Of a stretch of DNA of 50,866 nt, positions 25,526-34,196 are shown piece after piece. A model generated the notes under the pieces. It did not search any database. It saw only the letters and a list, made by a program, of their open reading frames with translations, and had not been told where the DNA came from. A program made the translations under genes and the position numbers. Every line of letters starts with the position of its first letter. Position 1 is the stretch's first letter. This stretch comes from Kineosphaera limosa NBRC 100340 (GTDB lineage: Bacteria; Actinomycetota; Actinomycetes; Actinomycetales; Dermatophilaceae): contig NZ_BAHD01000054.1 in assembly GCF_000298215.1 (NCBI RefSeq), forward strand, positions 1 to 50,866, read 5' to 3'.

Positions 25526-26830
25526 GTGAGTGAGCAGACGAACGCGGACGTCATCCAGGCCGACAACAGCCGGGTGCTGCACTCCTGGTCGGCGCAGGCG
25601 CACCTCGACCCGTTCACGGTGGCCGGGGGCTCCGGCTGCGAGCTGTGGGACTACGAGGGCAACCGCTACCTGGACTTCTCCAGCCAATTGGTGTTCACCA
25701 ACATCGGGCACGGGCACCCGAAGGTCGTCGAGGCGATCGCGGCGCAGGCCCGGCAGCTGCCGACGATCGCGCCGGCCACGGCGAACGCGGCCCGGGCGCG
25801 GGCGGCCGAGCTCGTGCTGCAGCGGGCGCCGGAGGGGTTCTCGAAGGTCTTCTTCACCAACGGCGGCGCCGACGCCAACGAGAACGCGATCCGGATGGCG
25901 CGCCTGGTCACCGGCCGCGACAAGATCGTCAGCCGCTACCGCAGCTACCACGGCAACACCGGCGCCGCGATCGTCGCGACCGGTGACTGGCGGCGCATCG
26001 ACAACGAGTACGCGCGCGGGCACGTGCACGTGTTCGGCCCCTACCTGTACCGCACACAGTTCTGGGCGACGAGCCTCGAGGAGGAGTCGGAGCGGGCGCT
26101 GCAGCACCTGGAGGCTGTGATCCAGGCCGAGGGGCCGTCGACGGTGGCGGCCATTCTGCTGGAGACCATCCCGGGCACGGCGGGGATCATGATGCCGCCG
26201 CCGGGCTACCTGCCGGGCGTGGGCGCGATCGCCGACAAGTACGACCTCGTGCTCATCCTCGATGAGGTGATGGCCGGCTTCGGGCGCACGGGTCAGTGGC
26301 TGGCGCTGGACGCCTTCGACGTGCGGCCCGACCTCATCACGTTCGCCAAGGGATCGAACTCCGGGTACGTGCCGGTGGGAGGCGTGATGGTCGACGGGCC
26401 GATCGCGTCGGCGTTCGACGAGCGGGTGTTCCCCGGCGGGTTGACGTATTCGGGGCACCCGCTGGCGGCGGCCTCCATCGTGGCGAACCTCGAGGCGATG
26501 GCCGACGAGGATGTCGTAGGCAACGCCGACCGCATCGGCCGCGACAGCCTCGGCCCGGGACTGCACGCGCTGGCCGAGAAGCACGAGGTGATCGGTGAGG
26601 TGCGCGGCACGGGTGTCTTCTGGGCGCTGGAGTTGGTGACCTCCCGCGAGACCCGCGAGCCCGTGCCTGGGGCGACCATCGGCGCCATCAAGAACGCCTG
26701 CCGCGAGCGCGGCCTCATCGTCTTCCCCTCCGCCAACCGCATCCACATGGTGCCCCCCGCTGTGGTGACCGCGGAGCAGGTCGAGCGAGCCCTGGCGATC
26801 CTCGATGAGGTGCTGGCGGCCACCGCCTGA
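25526..26830 (+). CDS. class III PLP-dependent aminotransferase
   Basis: 434 residues from the GTG at 25526. It is a fold-type I omega-aminotransferase: FTNGGADANENAIRMAR binds PLP phosphate, LILDEVMAGFGRTG carries the PLP-binding Asp246, and Lys275 in FAKGSNSGYVPVGG forms the Schiff base. TYSGHPLAAAS is the conserved Thr loop. Overall it looks most like taurine-pyruvate or beta-alanine/GABA-type aminotransferases (VFGPYLYR, the long ARGHVHV block), but amine specificity cannot be read from sequence. It closely follows the DUF4921 gene. A strong terminator separates it from the convergent amidase. Confidence 0.9.
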   Translation: MSEQTNADVIQADNSRVLHSWSAQAHLDPFTVAGGSGCELWDYEGNRYLDFSSQLVFTNIGHGHPKVVEAIAAQARQLPTIAPATANAARARAAELVLQRAPEGFSKVFFTNGGADANENAIRMARLVTGRDKIVSRYRSYHGNTGAAIVATGDWRRIDNEYARGHVHVFGPYLYRTQFWATSLEEESERALQHLEAVIQAEGPSTVAAILLETIPGTAGIMMPPPGYLPGVGAIADKYDLVLILDEVMAGFGRTGQWLALDAFDVRPDLITFAKGSNSGYVPVGGVMVDGPIASAFDERVFPGGLTYSGHPLAAASIVANLEAMADEDVVGNADRIGRDSLGPGLHALAEKHEVIGEVRGTGVFWALELVTSRETREPVPGATIGAIKNACRERGLIVFPSANRIHMVPPAVVTAEQVERALAILDEVLAATA

Positions 26831-26855
26831 CGCTCCGCCTTCCCCCAACTGGGTG

Positions 26856-26895
26856 GCTAGGCAGAGCGGGCAACATGCTGCCCGCTCTGCCTAGC
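26856..26895. terminator. perfect 17-bp hairpin between convergent genes
   Basis: gctaggcagagcgggca (26856-26872) pairs perfectly with 26879-26895 around a 6-base loop. It lies 26 bases after the aminotransferase stop and 50 bases from the amidase stop, so it can terminate both transcripts. Confidence 0.75.
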
Positions 26896-26944
26896 GCCGC
26901 CGGGGGTTGGCGGCGAGGGTTGGCGGCTGCGCGGCCGCCTCTCC

Positions 26945-28423
26945 TCAGAGGTGCGGGCGGCGGTCGACGTGGCGGGTGGCGGCCTCGAAGGCTTGGGCGA
27001 CGGCTAGCACGCGGACGTCGTCGCCGTGCGCGCCGATGATCTGGAGGCCGACGGGCAGCTCGGGGGTCCCGCTCCCGGTGGCGGTCGGGTCCGCCGGAGC
27101 GAAGCCGGCGGGGACGGAGATGGCCGGGCTGCCCATCGCCGAGACGATGCTGCACGAGCGCATCCAGTCGACGTAGCTGCTCATGGGCTGGCCGGCGATC
27201 TGCTCCGGATAGCGCTGGGTGAGGTCGAACGGCAACACCTGGGCGGTCGGCGCGAGGAGCACGTCGAAACGAGAAAACCAACGGGCCACCTGGGCGCGCA
27301 GCCGGGTGCGGGCGGCGGTGGCGTTCATGAGGTCGGTGCCGGTCAGCTCGACGCCGCGCTCGACGTTCCAGCCCACCTCCGGCTTCACCTCCTCGGGGTA
27401 ACGGGCGACGAGTTCGCGCAGCGACAGGGCCATCGCCAGCGCGCGGTAGGTGTCGAAGACTTCGTCGGCCGTGCGCAGGTTCGGGCAGGCGTCGCTGACC
27501 TGCGCGCCCAGCCGATCGAACACCTCCCGGGCGGCGATGACGACCTGGGCGACCGGCTCCTGCACCGGCATGCCGAGGCCGAAGTCCACGGTGAAGCCGA
27601 CCCGCAGGCCGTGCAGCGGCCGGGCGTCGGGGTCCGGGGTGGCGGTGATCAGCGGCGCGAACGCCTGCGCGTCGACCGGGCACGGCAGGGCGACCCGCGG
27701 GTCGGGGCCCGCGAGCACGCTCATCGCCAAAGCGATGTCGGCGACCTCGCGGGCCATCGGGCCGGAGATGGTCAGCCACGCCCACGCGTCCTTCGTGGGG
27801 GCGACCGGCACGATGCCAGCCGACGGCCGATAGCCGACGACATTGCAGAACGCCGCCGGATTGCGCAGCGACCCGCCGAGGTCACTGCCGTCGGCCAGCG
27901 CCTGGATGCCGGTGGCCAAGACCACCGCGGCCCCGCCGCTGCTGCCGCCGCAGCTCAGGTGCGGCGCATAGGGATTGCCGGTCGCGCCGAACAGCTCGTT
28001 GAAGGTGTGCGAGCCGGCCGCGAACTCCGGCACGTTGTTCTTGCCTGTGGAGTTGGCGCCCGCGGCGCGCAACCTGGCGATGATGAGGTCGTCGCTCGTG
28101 GGCACGACGTCGGTCAGGGCCGAGCCCATCGTCGAGCGGATGCCGGCCACGAGGTGGGTGTCTTTGTGGGTCATCGGCAGGCCGTGCAGAGGGGGCAGCT
28201 GCTCCGGCGGGGTCGTGGCGGCAAGCTCGTCGGCGGCCGCCGCGCGGGCCCGGGCGCCCTCCCGGTCTTCGATGACGACGGCGTTGACCTGCGGGTTGAC
28301 CGCGTCGATGCGCTCGTGGTGGGCGGCCAGCGCCTCCCGGGCGCTCACCCGACGGGTGCGCAGGGCGGTGGCCAGGTCGCGGGCGCTCCAGCGCCACAGG
28401 TCCGGGGGCAGGTCAGCAGGCAT
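26945..28423 (-). CDS. amidase signature family hydrolase
   Basis: 492 residues from the ATG at 28423. The Ser-Ser-Lys triad of this family is intact: Lys87 in MTHKDTH, the cis Ser in CGGSSGGAA (161-162), and the nucleophile Ser185 in GSDLGGSLRNPA. These enzymes cleave amide bonds of many substrates. It is not a GatA: there are no gatB or gatC neighbours, and the C-terminal part fits catabolic amidases. No signal peptide is visible. A TAAAGT hexamer ends eight bases before the ATG, with no Shine-Dalgarno sequence. It is divergent from the DUF421 gene with 90 bp between. Confidence 0.92.
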   Translation of the reverse strand: MPADLPPDLWRWSARDLATALRTRRVSAREALAAHHERIDAVNPQVNAVVIEDREGARARAAAADELAATTPPEQLPPLHGLPMTHKDTHLVAGIRSTMGSALTDVVPTSDDLIIARLRAAGANSTGKNNVPEFAAGSHTFNELFGATGNPYAPHLSCGGSSGGAAVVLATGIQALADGSDLGGSLRNPAAFCNVVGYRPSAGIVPVAPTKDAWAWLTISGPMAREVADIALAMSVLAGPDPRVALPCPVDAQAFAPLITATPDPDARPLHGLRVGFTVDFGLGMPVQEPVAQVVIAAREVFDRLGAQVSDACPNLRTADEVFDTYRALAMALSLRELVARYPEEVKPEVGWNVERGVELTGTDLMNATAARTRLRAQVARWFSRFDVLLAPTAQVLPFDLTQRYPEQIAGQPMSSYVDWMRSCSIVSAMGSPAISVPAGFAPADPTATGSGTPELPVGLQIIGAHGDDVRVLAVAQAFEAATRHVDRRPHL

Positions 28424-28431
28424 GGTTGAGA

Positions 28432-28437
28432 ACTTTA
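28432..28437 (-). promoter_or_regulatory. -10 element of the amidase gene
   Basis: TAAAGT on the minus strand, eight bases before the ATG. Confidence 0.35.
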
Positions 28438-28513
28438 GGAGGTCGACGCCGCGCCTGCTATCGCCTGCGTGGTGATCTTCCGCGATCGCCCGTGCGTGAC
28501 CGAGCATCGGGGG

Positions 28514-29164
28514 ATGACGATCGCCTCCGTCCTCACCAGCACTGCCCTCACCAGTACGACGCTGAGCCACGGCGCGCTGCTCACCGACACCACCTTCTCC
28601 GATCTGTTCGACTTCGGGATCTCCCCGACGGAGAAGGTGATTCGCACGGTCCTCGTGTATCTGGGCATTCTGCTGATCATCCGCGTCTCCGGAAAACGGC
28701 TGTTGGCGCAGATGAACAGCTTCGACCTCGTCGTCGTGCTGCTGCTCAGCAACGTCGTGCAGAACGCGATCATCGGTAACGACAACTCGCTCTCCGGAGG
28801 GTTGCTCGGCGCGCTCGTGCTCGTCGCGGGCAACGCCGGGCTGGACCGGCTGAGCCATCGGTGGCCGCGGCTGAACCGGCTGCTGCAGGGCAAAGCCACT
28901 GACGTCGTCATCGACGGCCGCGTCGACGAGCGGGCGCTGCGCGATCTGGGCATGACCCGAGGCGAGTTGCGCACCGCCCTGCGGCATCAGGGGGCGGATG
29001 CCCTCAGCGAGGTGCGGTTGGCCTCCCTCGAGCCCGGCGGGTCCGTCGCGGTGGATCTACGGCCGCAGGACCAGAACGCGAGCCGCGGCGACCTCGACGA
29101 CGCCGTGCGCGACCTGCGCGCCTACCTCGACGAGCGCCTGGCGCAGCCGCGGCGAGAGGCCTGA
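28514..29164 (+). CDS. DUF421 (YetF/YcaP-type) membrane protein
   Basis: 216 residues from the ATG at 28514. A GTG at 28469 is possible, and no clear ribosome binding site settles the choice. Three hydrophobic segments occupy about residues 35-115: VIRTVLVYLGILLIIRVSGKR, MNSFDLVVVLLLSNVVQNAI and GGLLGALVLVAGNAGLDRL. The RVSGKR and MNSFDLVVVLLL blocks are hallmarks of DUF421. The C-terminal half is the soluble two-strand domain, with GELRTALRHQGADALSEVRLASLEPGG. Members are membrane proteins of poorly known function, in Bacillus linked to spores and stress. It is a single gene. Confidence 0.83.
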   Translation: MTIASVLTSTALTSTTLSHGALLTDTTFSDLFDFGISPTEKVIRTVLVYLGILLIIRVSGKRLLAQMNSFDLVVVLLLSNVVQNAIIGNDNSLSGGLLGALVLVAGNAGLDRLSHRWPRLNRLLQGKATDVVIDGRVDERALRDLGMTRGELRTALRHQGADALSEVRLASLEPGGSVAVDLRPQDQNASRGDLDDAVRDLRAYLDERLAQPRREA

Positions 29165-29196
29165 ATCCTCCCACCGCGGCTGGTTGCCCCTGCCGC

Positions 29197-29793
29197 TCAG
29201 GCCCGCGCGGCGGCCGACCGTGCCAGAACGCGGGCCTCTACGTGGTCGAGCCAGCGGATCTCGGATTCGGCCGCGTAGACGAGGTTCTCGATGACGAGCA
29301 GCCGGCTCAACCCGCCTCCGGGGCCGACGCCGGGGCTGTGCCCGTTAGCGCTGCCGTTCGCTGCGCTCGGGTTGTCGAGCGCTGCGGAGGCGGTGGCTTT
29401 CTGCCGGGTGAGGGCGCGCAAGCGGGCCATGGTGGCGGTGCGTTGGGCGTGCACGAGGGCGGGCACGTCGACACCGGGCAGGGTGACGGCCAGCGCGAGC
29501 TTGATGGCCAGCTCGTTGCGGGGCGTGCCGTCGCTGCCCACCGGGTCGGCCCACCAGCCGTCGAGTTCGGCGCGGCCGGCGTCGGTGATGCGGTACCCGA
29601 TGCGCCCCTCCTCGTCGGGCCCGCCGTCGGGGGCCACGAGCCCGTCGCGTTCGAGGCGACCCAGCGTCGTGTAGACCTGGCCGACGTTCAGCGGCCACGA
29701 CCCCCCGGTGCGCTCCTCGAACTCCGCGCGCAGCTGAGCCCCGTACTTCGGGCCGTCGGACAACAGGGCGAGCAGCCCCTGACGTACAGACAT
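29197..29793 (-). CDS. PadR-family transcriptional regulator
   Basis: 198 residues. The winged-helix domain (about 1-85) starts MSVRQGLLALLSDGPKYGAQLRAEF and includes VGQVYTTLGRLERDGLV, the PadR signature. The C-terminal part is helical, for dimerisation, with a low-complexity Asn/Ser/Gly insert (about 145-165). It is the last gene of the operon ABC-permease-padR, 13 bp after the permease. PadR repressors next to ABC exporters usually respond to an exported drug and repress their own operon. The matching operator candidate is the set of ATACCGAGTAT boxes at 33472-33513. Confidence 0.9.
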   Translation of the reverse strand: MSVRQGLLALLSDGPKYGAQLRAEFEERTGGSWPLNVGQVYTTLGRLERDGLVAPDGGPDEEGRIGYRITDAGRAELDGWWADPVGSDGTPRNELAIKLALAVTLPGVDVPALVHAQRTATMARLRALTRQKATASAALDNPSAANGSANGHSPGVGPGGGLSRLLVIENLVYAAESEIRWLDHVEARVLARSAAARA

Positions 29794-29806
29794 GTCGTCC
29801 CCCTCC

Positions 29807-32800
29807 TCAGGCCAGTCGACGGGTCAGGTCGGGGCGGCCCCGCACGAACAGCGCGGCCAGCCCGGCTGCCAGCAGCGGCACGATCACGAGTGCCGCAGCG
29901 AAGGTCCACCACGGGACGATCGCGTAGCCCCACTCAAGATGGCTGCCCGTGGGGTCCGGTGCGCGCGTCATCACCCAGGCGAAGATCACCCCGGGCACGG
30001 CGCCTACCGCCAGGCCGAGCACTGTTCCGATGGAAGCGAGCATCCCGGCCTGCACCGCGGCCAGGCGACGACGGATCCCATCGGAGGCTCCCACGGCCGC
30101 CAACGTCGCCAGGTCGCGCCGGGATTCGCCCATCGACAGGGCCGTTGCGGTGAGCGTCGCCACGAGAGTCAGCAGTGCGACGCTGAGGAAGGCGACGAAC
30201 AGCCAGGCTTGGATCGTTGACTGGTAGCCGCGCTCGACCGGGACCTCCGCGGAGCTGGCCAGGCCGAGGGCGGCGGCGAGCGCGGCTTGTTGCTCGGCGG
30301 TGATCGTGCCCGAGGGCTCCGCGACGAAGAAGGTGACGACCTCGGCCTGGGCGCCCAGCCGGGCGGCCGTCAGCGGGGTCATCAGCACTTCGTGGTCGTT
30401 GCCGGTGAGCACGGACTGAAACTGCTGCGTCATGGCCGGCACCTCGACGCGACCAGGCGCGCTGTGCCAGGTCGGCTCGTACGTCTCCGGGTCTTGGTCG
30501 ATTTGCCCTTCGACGAACGTCAATGACCCGTCGGCGACAAGCCCAGGCGTGTTCGTGACGAGCCCGCCCCGCCGGAGGGTCTCTTGCGCCTGCGACGGCA
30601 GACCGTAGATCTCGGTGAGGTCTTCGGCCGACATCACGACGGTGTTGCCCCCGTAGTTGTCGTTGATCACCACCGACGCGCAACGGTCCTCGATCGCAGG
30701 GGGCCGCAGCCGCAGGTTCAGCGCCTGGGCAGGGGTGCAGCCGGTGGCCGCCACGAACGCGGGCGTGGTGCCACCCGACCAGACGCCGCCGTCACCGGGC
30801 TGCGGTTGCTCCGACCCTAGGATCGGTCGCCCGAGAGCGAGCACCCGGGCGCCAGGGATCGTCTGCTGCACGGTCTCGGTGAGCTGCTCGGGCGAGAGAT
30901 TGCCCACCCCTGCGTAGAGCCGGGCCATGCCCTCTGGTGCCTGCGGTCGGTAGTCGCGGCGCATCGACTCGTCGGCCGTCAGCCCACCGATACCGAAGCC
31001 GGCCAACAGGATCGCCCCCGCCATGATCGCGGCCACCGTGGGCACCGCCCGGCCCCGCTGTCGGGAGGCATCCCGGGTGGCCATCCGCACGACGAGCGGC
31101 ATTCCCCTCGAAAGCCGACCCAGCAGCGCGAGCAGCGATCCGACGAGCAGCAAGGCACCGATGACGACGGCGGCACCGGACAGGAAGATCAGCAGCACCA
31201 AGAGTGTCGCGTTGGGATCACGCAGCTGGAAGGCGTTGAGGACGGTGGCCCCCATGACGACCGTGCCCGCGACGAACAGCGCGATGCCGACCACAGGCAG
31301 ACCGCGGTGCGGCGCGGGAGAGAGGACGTCGCCGCGCAAGGCGGCGACGACATCAAGTCTGGTCAGTCCGCGCGCGGGAATAAGCGCCGAGACGACCGCC
31401 GCGACAATCGCGAAGACGACGACGATCGACGTCTGCAGAGCCGGCACCTCGAACGGCCCCAGCACCATCGGACGCAGCCGGGCCAGGATCGGCAACGCCA
31501 GCGCGGCGAGCGCCACCCCGGCGACCAAGCCGACGATCGTCGCCCCGAACCCGAGCACGAGGGCCTGAGCCAGCAGCGTGCGGCGCAGCTGAGCGCGAGT
31601 GGCGCCATTGGCCGCAGCGAGGGCGAGCGAACGGCGCTGCCGCTGGGCGATGACCGCGAACGCCGGCCCGGCCAACAGGCAGCTCTCGATGAGCAGGGCC
31701 AGGCACAGCAGCACCAGGGCGATGAGGTCGATCGCCGGCGGCCCGAACTGCTGCGTCGGCTGGTCGGCGGGTACCTGGCTCGGATTCTCGACGACGTCGC
31801 GGGAGAGCAGCGCCAGCCCGTAGTTGTTGAGCTCTTGCACGCGCTGCCAGGTGATCGGCGCCGTGTCGGTCAGCAGGAACTGGGTGCCCTGCAGTGTCGT
31901 CGGGGCAGCCGTGACGAGCGCGATCGGCTGGGTGGCCGCGGCCGCGCGGGCGGTGCCGACGACGGTGCCCGTGACTCGCGGTGTCGCCTCGATGGGAGGC
32001 GGGGCGACCATGGTGGGCGTTGCCGGGGTCGCGGTGGGCGTGGGTTCCGGAGCCGGACTCGCTGTTCGGGTCGGGGCGGAGGTCTGGCCCGCAGTCGCCG
32101 TCGGCGTGGGTTGGCCCGAACTGATCGGTGCACTCAGATCCAGCGTGCCGCTGGCCGGCAGACCGAGCCGCTGGCCCCAGTCGGTCACCACGTACTCCCC
32201 CGGCCGGGTCGGCCAGCGGCCGTCGACGAGCTCGACCATGCCCCGCACGGCAGGGTCGGTGCCGTCGACGGCGAGCACCTGGATCGGCGTTAGCCGACGA
32301 TCGATCTCGACGTCGGTGGTCTGCGAGCTCAGCGGCACCAGGCGACCACCGGTCACCCCCTGGATCGCGGTCATCGCCGAGGCGAGGGCTGCGTCTGGGG
32401 TCAGGCCGGGGATCGGCTCGGCTCGCCGGGGCGTGGGCGTTCCGTCGCCGCAGTTCAAGGGGGGTCCGTCCACCCCCCAGGAGCCGGGGATTAGTGCTGC
32501 TGCGGAGCCGTTCTCACACTGCACGACGGTCGCAATGCTCCACGGATCGCCGGAAACCGCGTAGTCGGCCTTGGAACCGCCGAGCAGCGCCTGCGCACTG
32601 CCCATCGTGGCCTGGAGCGCCTCGCGGACCGTGATGTTACGCGTCTCCAGCCCGGTCAGACCCCCGACGAGGATGAGGACGGGCAGGCCGACCATGACGG
32701 CGACGATGAGGCTGCGGCCCCGGTGTCGGCGAATGTCACGACGGGCCATACGCAGCGAGACACGCCAGCCGGCGAGCCAACGGGCGAAGGCGCCACCAGC

Positions 32801-32869
32801 CGGCCCTTCCGCGGGCCGCGGTCTGGGTTCGGGGTCGCTGACCCGCGGCTGCTCCTGGGTGGTGGTCAC
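29807..32869 (-). CDS. FtsX-type ABC transporter permease
   Basis: 1020 residues from the GTG at 32869, which overlaps the ATPase stop by 4 bp. A short cytoplasmic start is followed by the first helix (SLIVAVMVGLPVLILVGG) and then a large extracellular domain with a Thr/Pro-rich stretch. The first FtsX domain of several helices lies in the middle (near LIALVLLCLALLIESCLL and the 100 residues after), then a second extracellular domain, and a second FtsX domain at the C-terminus (AWLFVAFLSVALLTLVATL to LVIVPLLAAGLAALFV). It is a MacB-like exporter or mechanotransmission permease, not a channel. Its partner ATPase here lacks Walker A, so it may be non-functional or borrow another ATPase. Its C-terminal 175 residues are close to the adjacent permease fragment. 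Confidence 0.9.
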   Translation of the reverse strand: MTTTQEQPRVSDPEPRPRPAEGPAGGAFARWLAGWRVSLRMARRDIRRHRGRSLIVAVMVGLPVLILVGGLTGLETRNITVREALQATMGSAQALLGGSKADYAVSGDPWSIATVVQCENGSAAALIPGSWGVDGPPLNCGDGTPTPRRAEPIPGLTPDAALASAMTAIQGVTGGRLVPLSSQTTDVEIDRRLTPIQVLAVDGTDPAVRGMVELVDGRWPTRPGEYVVTDWGQRLGLPASGTLDLSAPISSGQPTPTATAGQTSAPTRTASPAPEPTPTATPATPTMVAPPPIEATPRVTGTVVGTARAAAATQPIALVTAAPTTLQGTQFLLTDTAPITWQRVQELNNYGLALLSRDVVENPSQVPADQPTQQFGPPAIDLIALVLLCLALLIESCLLAGPAFAVIAQRQRRSLALAAANGATRAQLRRTLLAQALVLGFGATIVGLVAGVALAALALPILARLRPMVLGPFEVPALQTSIVVVFAIVAAVVSALIPARGLTRLDVVAALRGDVLSPAPHRGLPVVGIALFVAGTVVMGATVLNAFQLRDPNATLLVLLIFLSGAAVVIGALLLVGSLLALLGRLSRGMPLVVRMATRDASRQRGRAVPTVAAIMAGAILLAGFGIGGLTADESMRRDYRPQAPEGMARLYAGVGNLSPEQLTETVQQTIPGARVLALGRPILGSEQPQPGDGGVWSGGTTPAFVAATGCTPAQALNLRLRPPAIEDRCASVVINDNYGGNTVVMSAEDLTEIYGLPSQAQETLRRGGLVTNTPGLVADGSLTFVEGQIDQDPETYEPTWHSAPGRVEVPAMTQQFQSVLTGNDHEVLMTPLTAARLGAQAEVVTFFVAEPSGTITAEQQAALAAALGLASSAEVPVERGYQSTIQAWLFVAFLSVALLTLVATLTATALSMGESRRDLATLAAVGASDGIRRRLAAVQAGMLASIGTVLGLAVGAVPGVIFAWVMTRAPDPTGSHLEWGYAIVPWWTFAAALVIVPLLAAGLAALFVRGRPDLTRRLA

Positions 32870-33486
32870 GTCCGCGGCTCCCCCACGAGCGCGGCGCCCG
32901 TCGCCGACGCGGAGACCGAGTCGGCGCTGTTCGCGGTCGCAGCAACCGGGCCACCGCTGCTGTCGACGATGAAGCCGTCGCGCAGGTAGACGACGCGGTC
33001 GGCCCAGGCGGCGTGCCGAGCCTCGTGCGTGACGAGCAGTCCGGCGACCCCGGCGTCGCAACGGCGTCGCAACAACTCGAGAATCCCCTCACCCGTCACC
33101 GAATCCAACGCGCCGGTCGGCTCGTCGGCCAGGATCAGCCTCCGGTCACCGACGACCGCACGAGCGATGGCCACCCGCTGCCGCTGCCCACCCGACATGT
33201 CATCGGGAAAGCGATCGGCGAGCTCACCGATGCCCATCTCATCGAGCGCCTTCGACGCCACGTCGCGCGCGGCACTCGGGCTCGCCCCGTCGAGCTCGAG
33301 CGGCAGGCCAACATTCTCCGCTGCGGTCAGTGAGCCGATGAGGTTGAAGTCTTGAAAGACGACGCCGACGTGGCGGCGGCGCAGGGCGGCCAGGGCCGCG
33401 GAGTCGAGTGTGCCGAGGTCGCGGCCTTCGATGACGACGCTCCCGGAGGTCGCCCGGTCGAGCGCCCCTACATACCGAGTATTCAT
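32866..33486 (-). pseudogene. ABC ATPase (MacB/LolD type) lacking Walker A, probably broken
   Basis: Homology to MacB/LolD ATPases begins abruptly at GALDRATSGSVVIEG (codon near 33468). The Q-loop (VGVVFQDFNL), signature (MSGGQRQRVAIARA), Walker B (RLILADEPTGALDS) and H-loop (LLVTHEARHA) are all present. The segment of about 50 residues that should precede GALDR, containing the Walker A lysine, is missing and replaced by promoter/operator DNA. An ATG at 33486 can start a 206-residue product (MNTRYVGALDR), and the frame also extends to an ATG at 33570. Without a P-loop it should not hydrolyse ATP. The permease and padR downstream are intact, so this looks like a deletion with loss of transporter function. 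Confidence 0.8.
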
Positions 33487-33513
33487 CCTCGGTAAGTCAT
33501 GTATACCGAGTAT
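33472..33513. promoter_or_regulatory. PadR-like operator: two ATACCGAGTAT boxes and one inverted variant
   Basis: ATACCGAGTAT, itself a palindrome (ATAC-CGA-GTAT), occurs at 33472-33482 and 33503-33513, 31 bp apart, three helical turns. A third, inverted and imperfect copy (9 of 11) lies between, at 33485-33495. Box 33503-33513 covers the -10 hexamer of the operon promoter. The PadR gene of the same operon is the natural ligand. Confidence 0.65.
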
Positions 33514-33529
33514 GTGGGCGAGGGCGCAA
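33500..33529 (-). promoter_or_regulatory. promoter of the ABC remnant-permease-padR operon
   Basis: On the minus strand, TTGCGC (33529-33524) and TATACA (33505-33500) are separated by 18 bases. The -10 is close to consensus and overlaps one PadR-like box. Confidence 0.55.
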
Positions 33530-33580
33530 GTACCTCGCTCACGGTTGCATGCAAAGCCTTGTGAAGACATCTCGCCGTCC

Positions 33581-34138
33581 TCAGGCCAGCCGCCGAGTCA
33601 GGTCGGGGCGACCCTTGACGAAGAGCGCGGACAGCGCCGCCGCCAGCAGCGGCACGAGCACGAGCGCCGCCGCGAACAGCAACCACGGCACGACCACAAA
33701 CCCCGGCCCAACCTGGCTGCTCGAGTAGGCAGGTCGGTGCGTCACCGCCCAGGCCCAGAGCGCACCGGGGACCGATCCCACCACCAGGCCGAGCACCGTC
33801 CCGATCAGCGCGAGCATCCCGGCCTGCGCGGCGGCCAGCCGACGCCGCACGCCCGCGGGGGCCCCGACCGCCGCCAGCGTCGCCAGGTCGCGGCGAGCCT
33901 CGCCCATCGACAGGGCAGTCGTGGTGCTCGTGGCGAGGAGCGTCAGCAGAGCGACGCTCAGGAAGGCGACGAACAGCCACGCCCGAAGCGGCGATTGATA
34001 GCCGCGCTCGACCGGGATGTCCGACGGGTGCACCCCCAGGCCGGCGGCGAGTGCAGCCTGTTGCTCGACAGTGATCGAGCCCGACGGTGCGACGACGAAG
34101 TAGCTGACGACCTGCACGTGAGCATCGAGCCGGGCCAC
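33581..34138 (-). pseudogene. 3' remnant of a second FtsX-type permease
   Basis: 185 codons from a GTG at 34138 are aligned from end to end with the last 185 residues of the neighbouring permease (for example the shared VERGYQS, AWLFVAFLSVALLTL, ALSMGE, RRDLATLAAVGA and GRPDLTRRLA). Roughly three residues in four agree. The preceding 800 or so codons are absent: the homology stops at the GTG, with a TGA in frame five codons upstream. Only the C-terminal FtsX domain remains, so it cannot be a working permease. Directly after its stop the DNA reads ATGTCT with the same spacing as the start of padR after the intact permease, but the likeness ends there. It is a relic of a duplicated module. Confidence 0.85.
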
Positions 34139-34196
34139 AGTTTTGCGGCGTCATGAGGGTGCGTTTTGGCCGCACTCACGCGAGACCGGGATGGCC
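34139..34196. other. short spacer at the break point of the permease remnant
   Basis: This 58-bp stretch between the truncated permease and the YgjV-GNAT stop codon contains a small hairpin (gtgcg / cgcac with the loop ttttggc, 34160-34176). It marks the boundary of the deletion. No gene or insertion-sequence end is visible. Confidence 0.45.

Noticed and set aside
33487-33570. N-terminal extension of the ABC ATPase to the ATG at 33570
   Set aside because: This stretch reads through the promoter and operator boxes and shows no ABC homology. It is open by chance, and the real ATPase segment starts near 33468.
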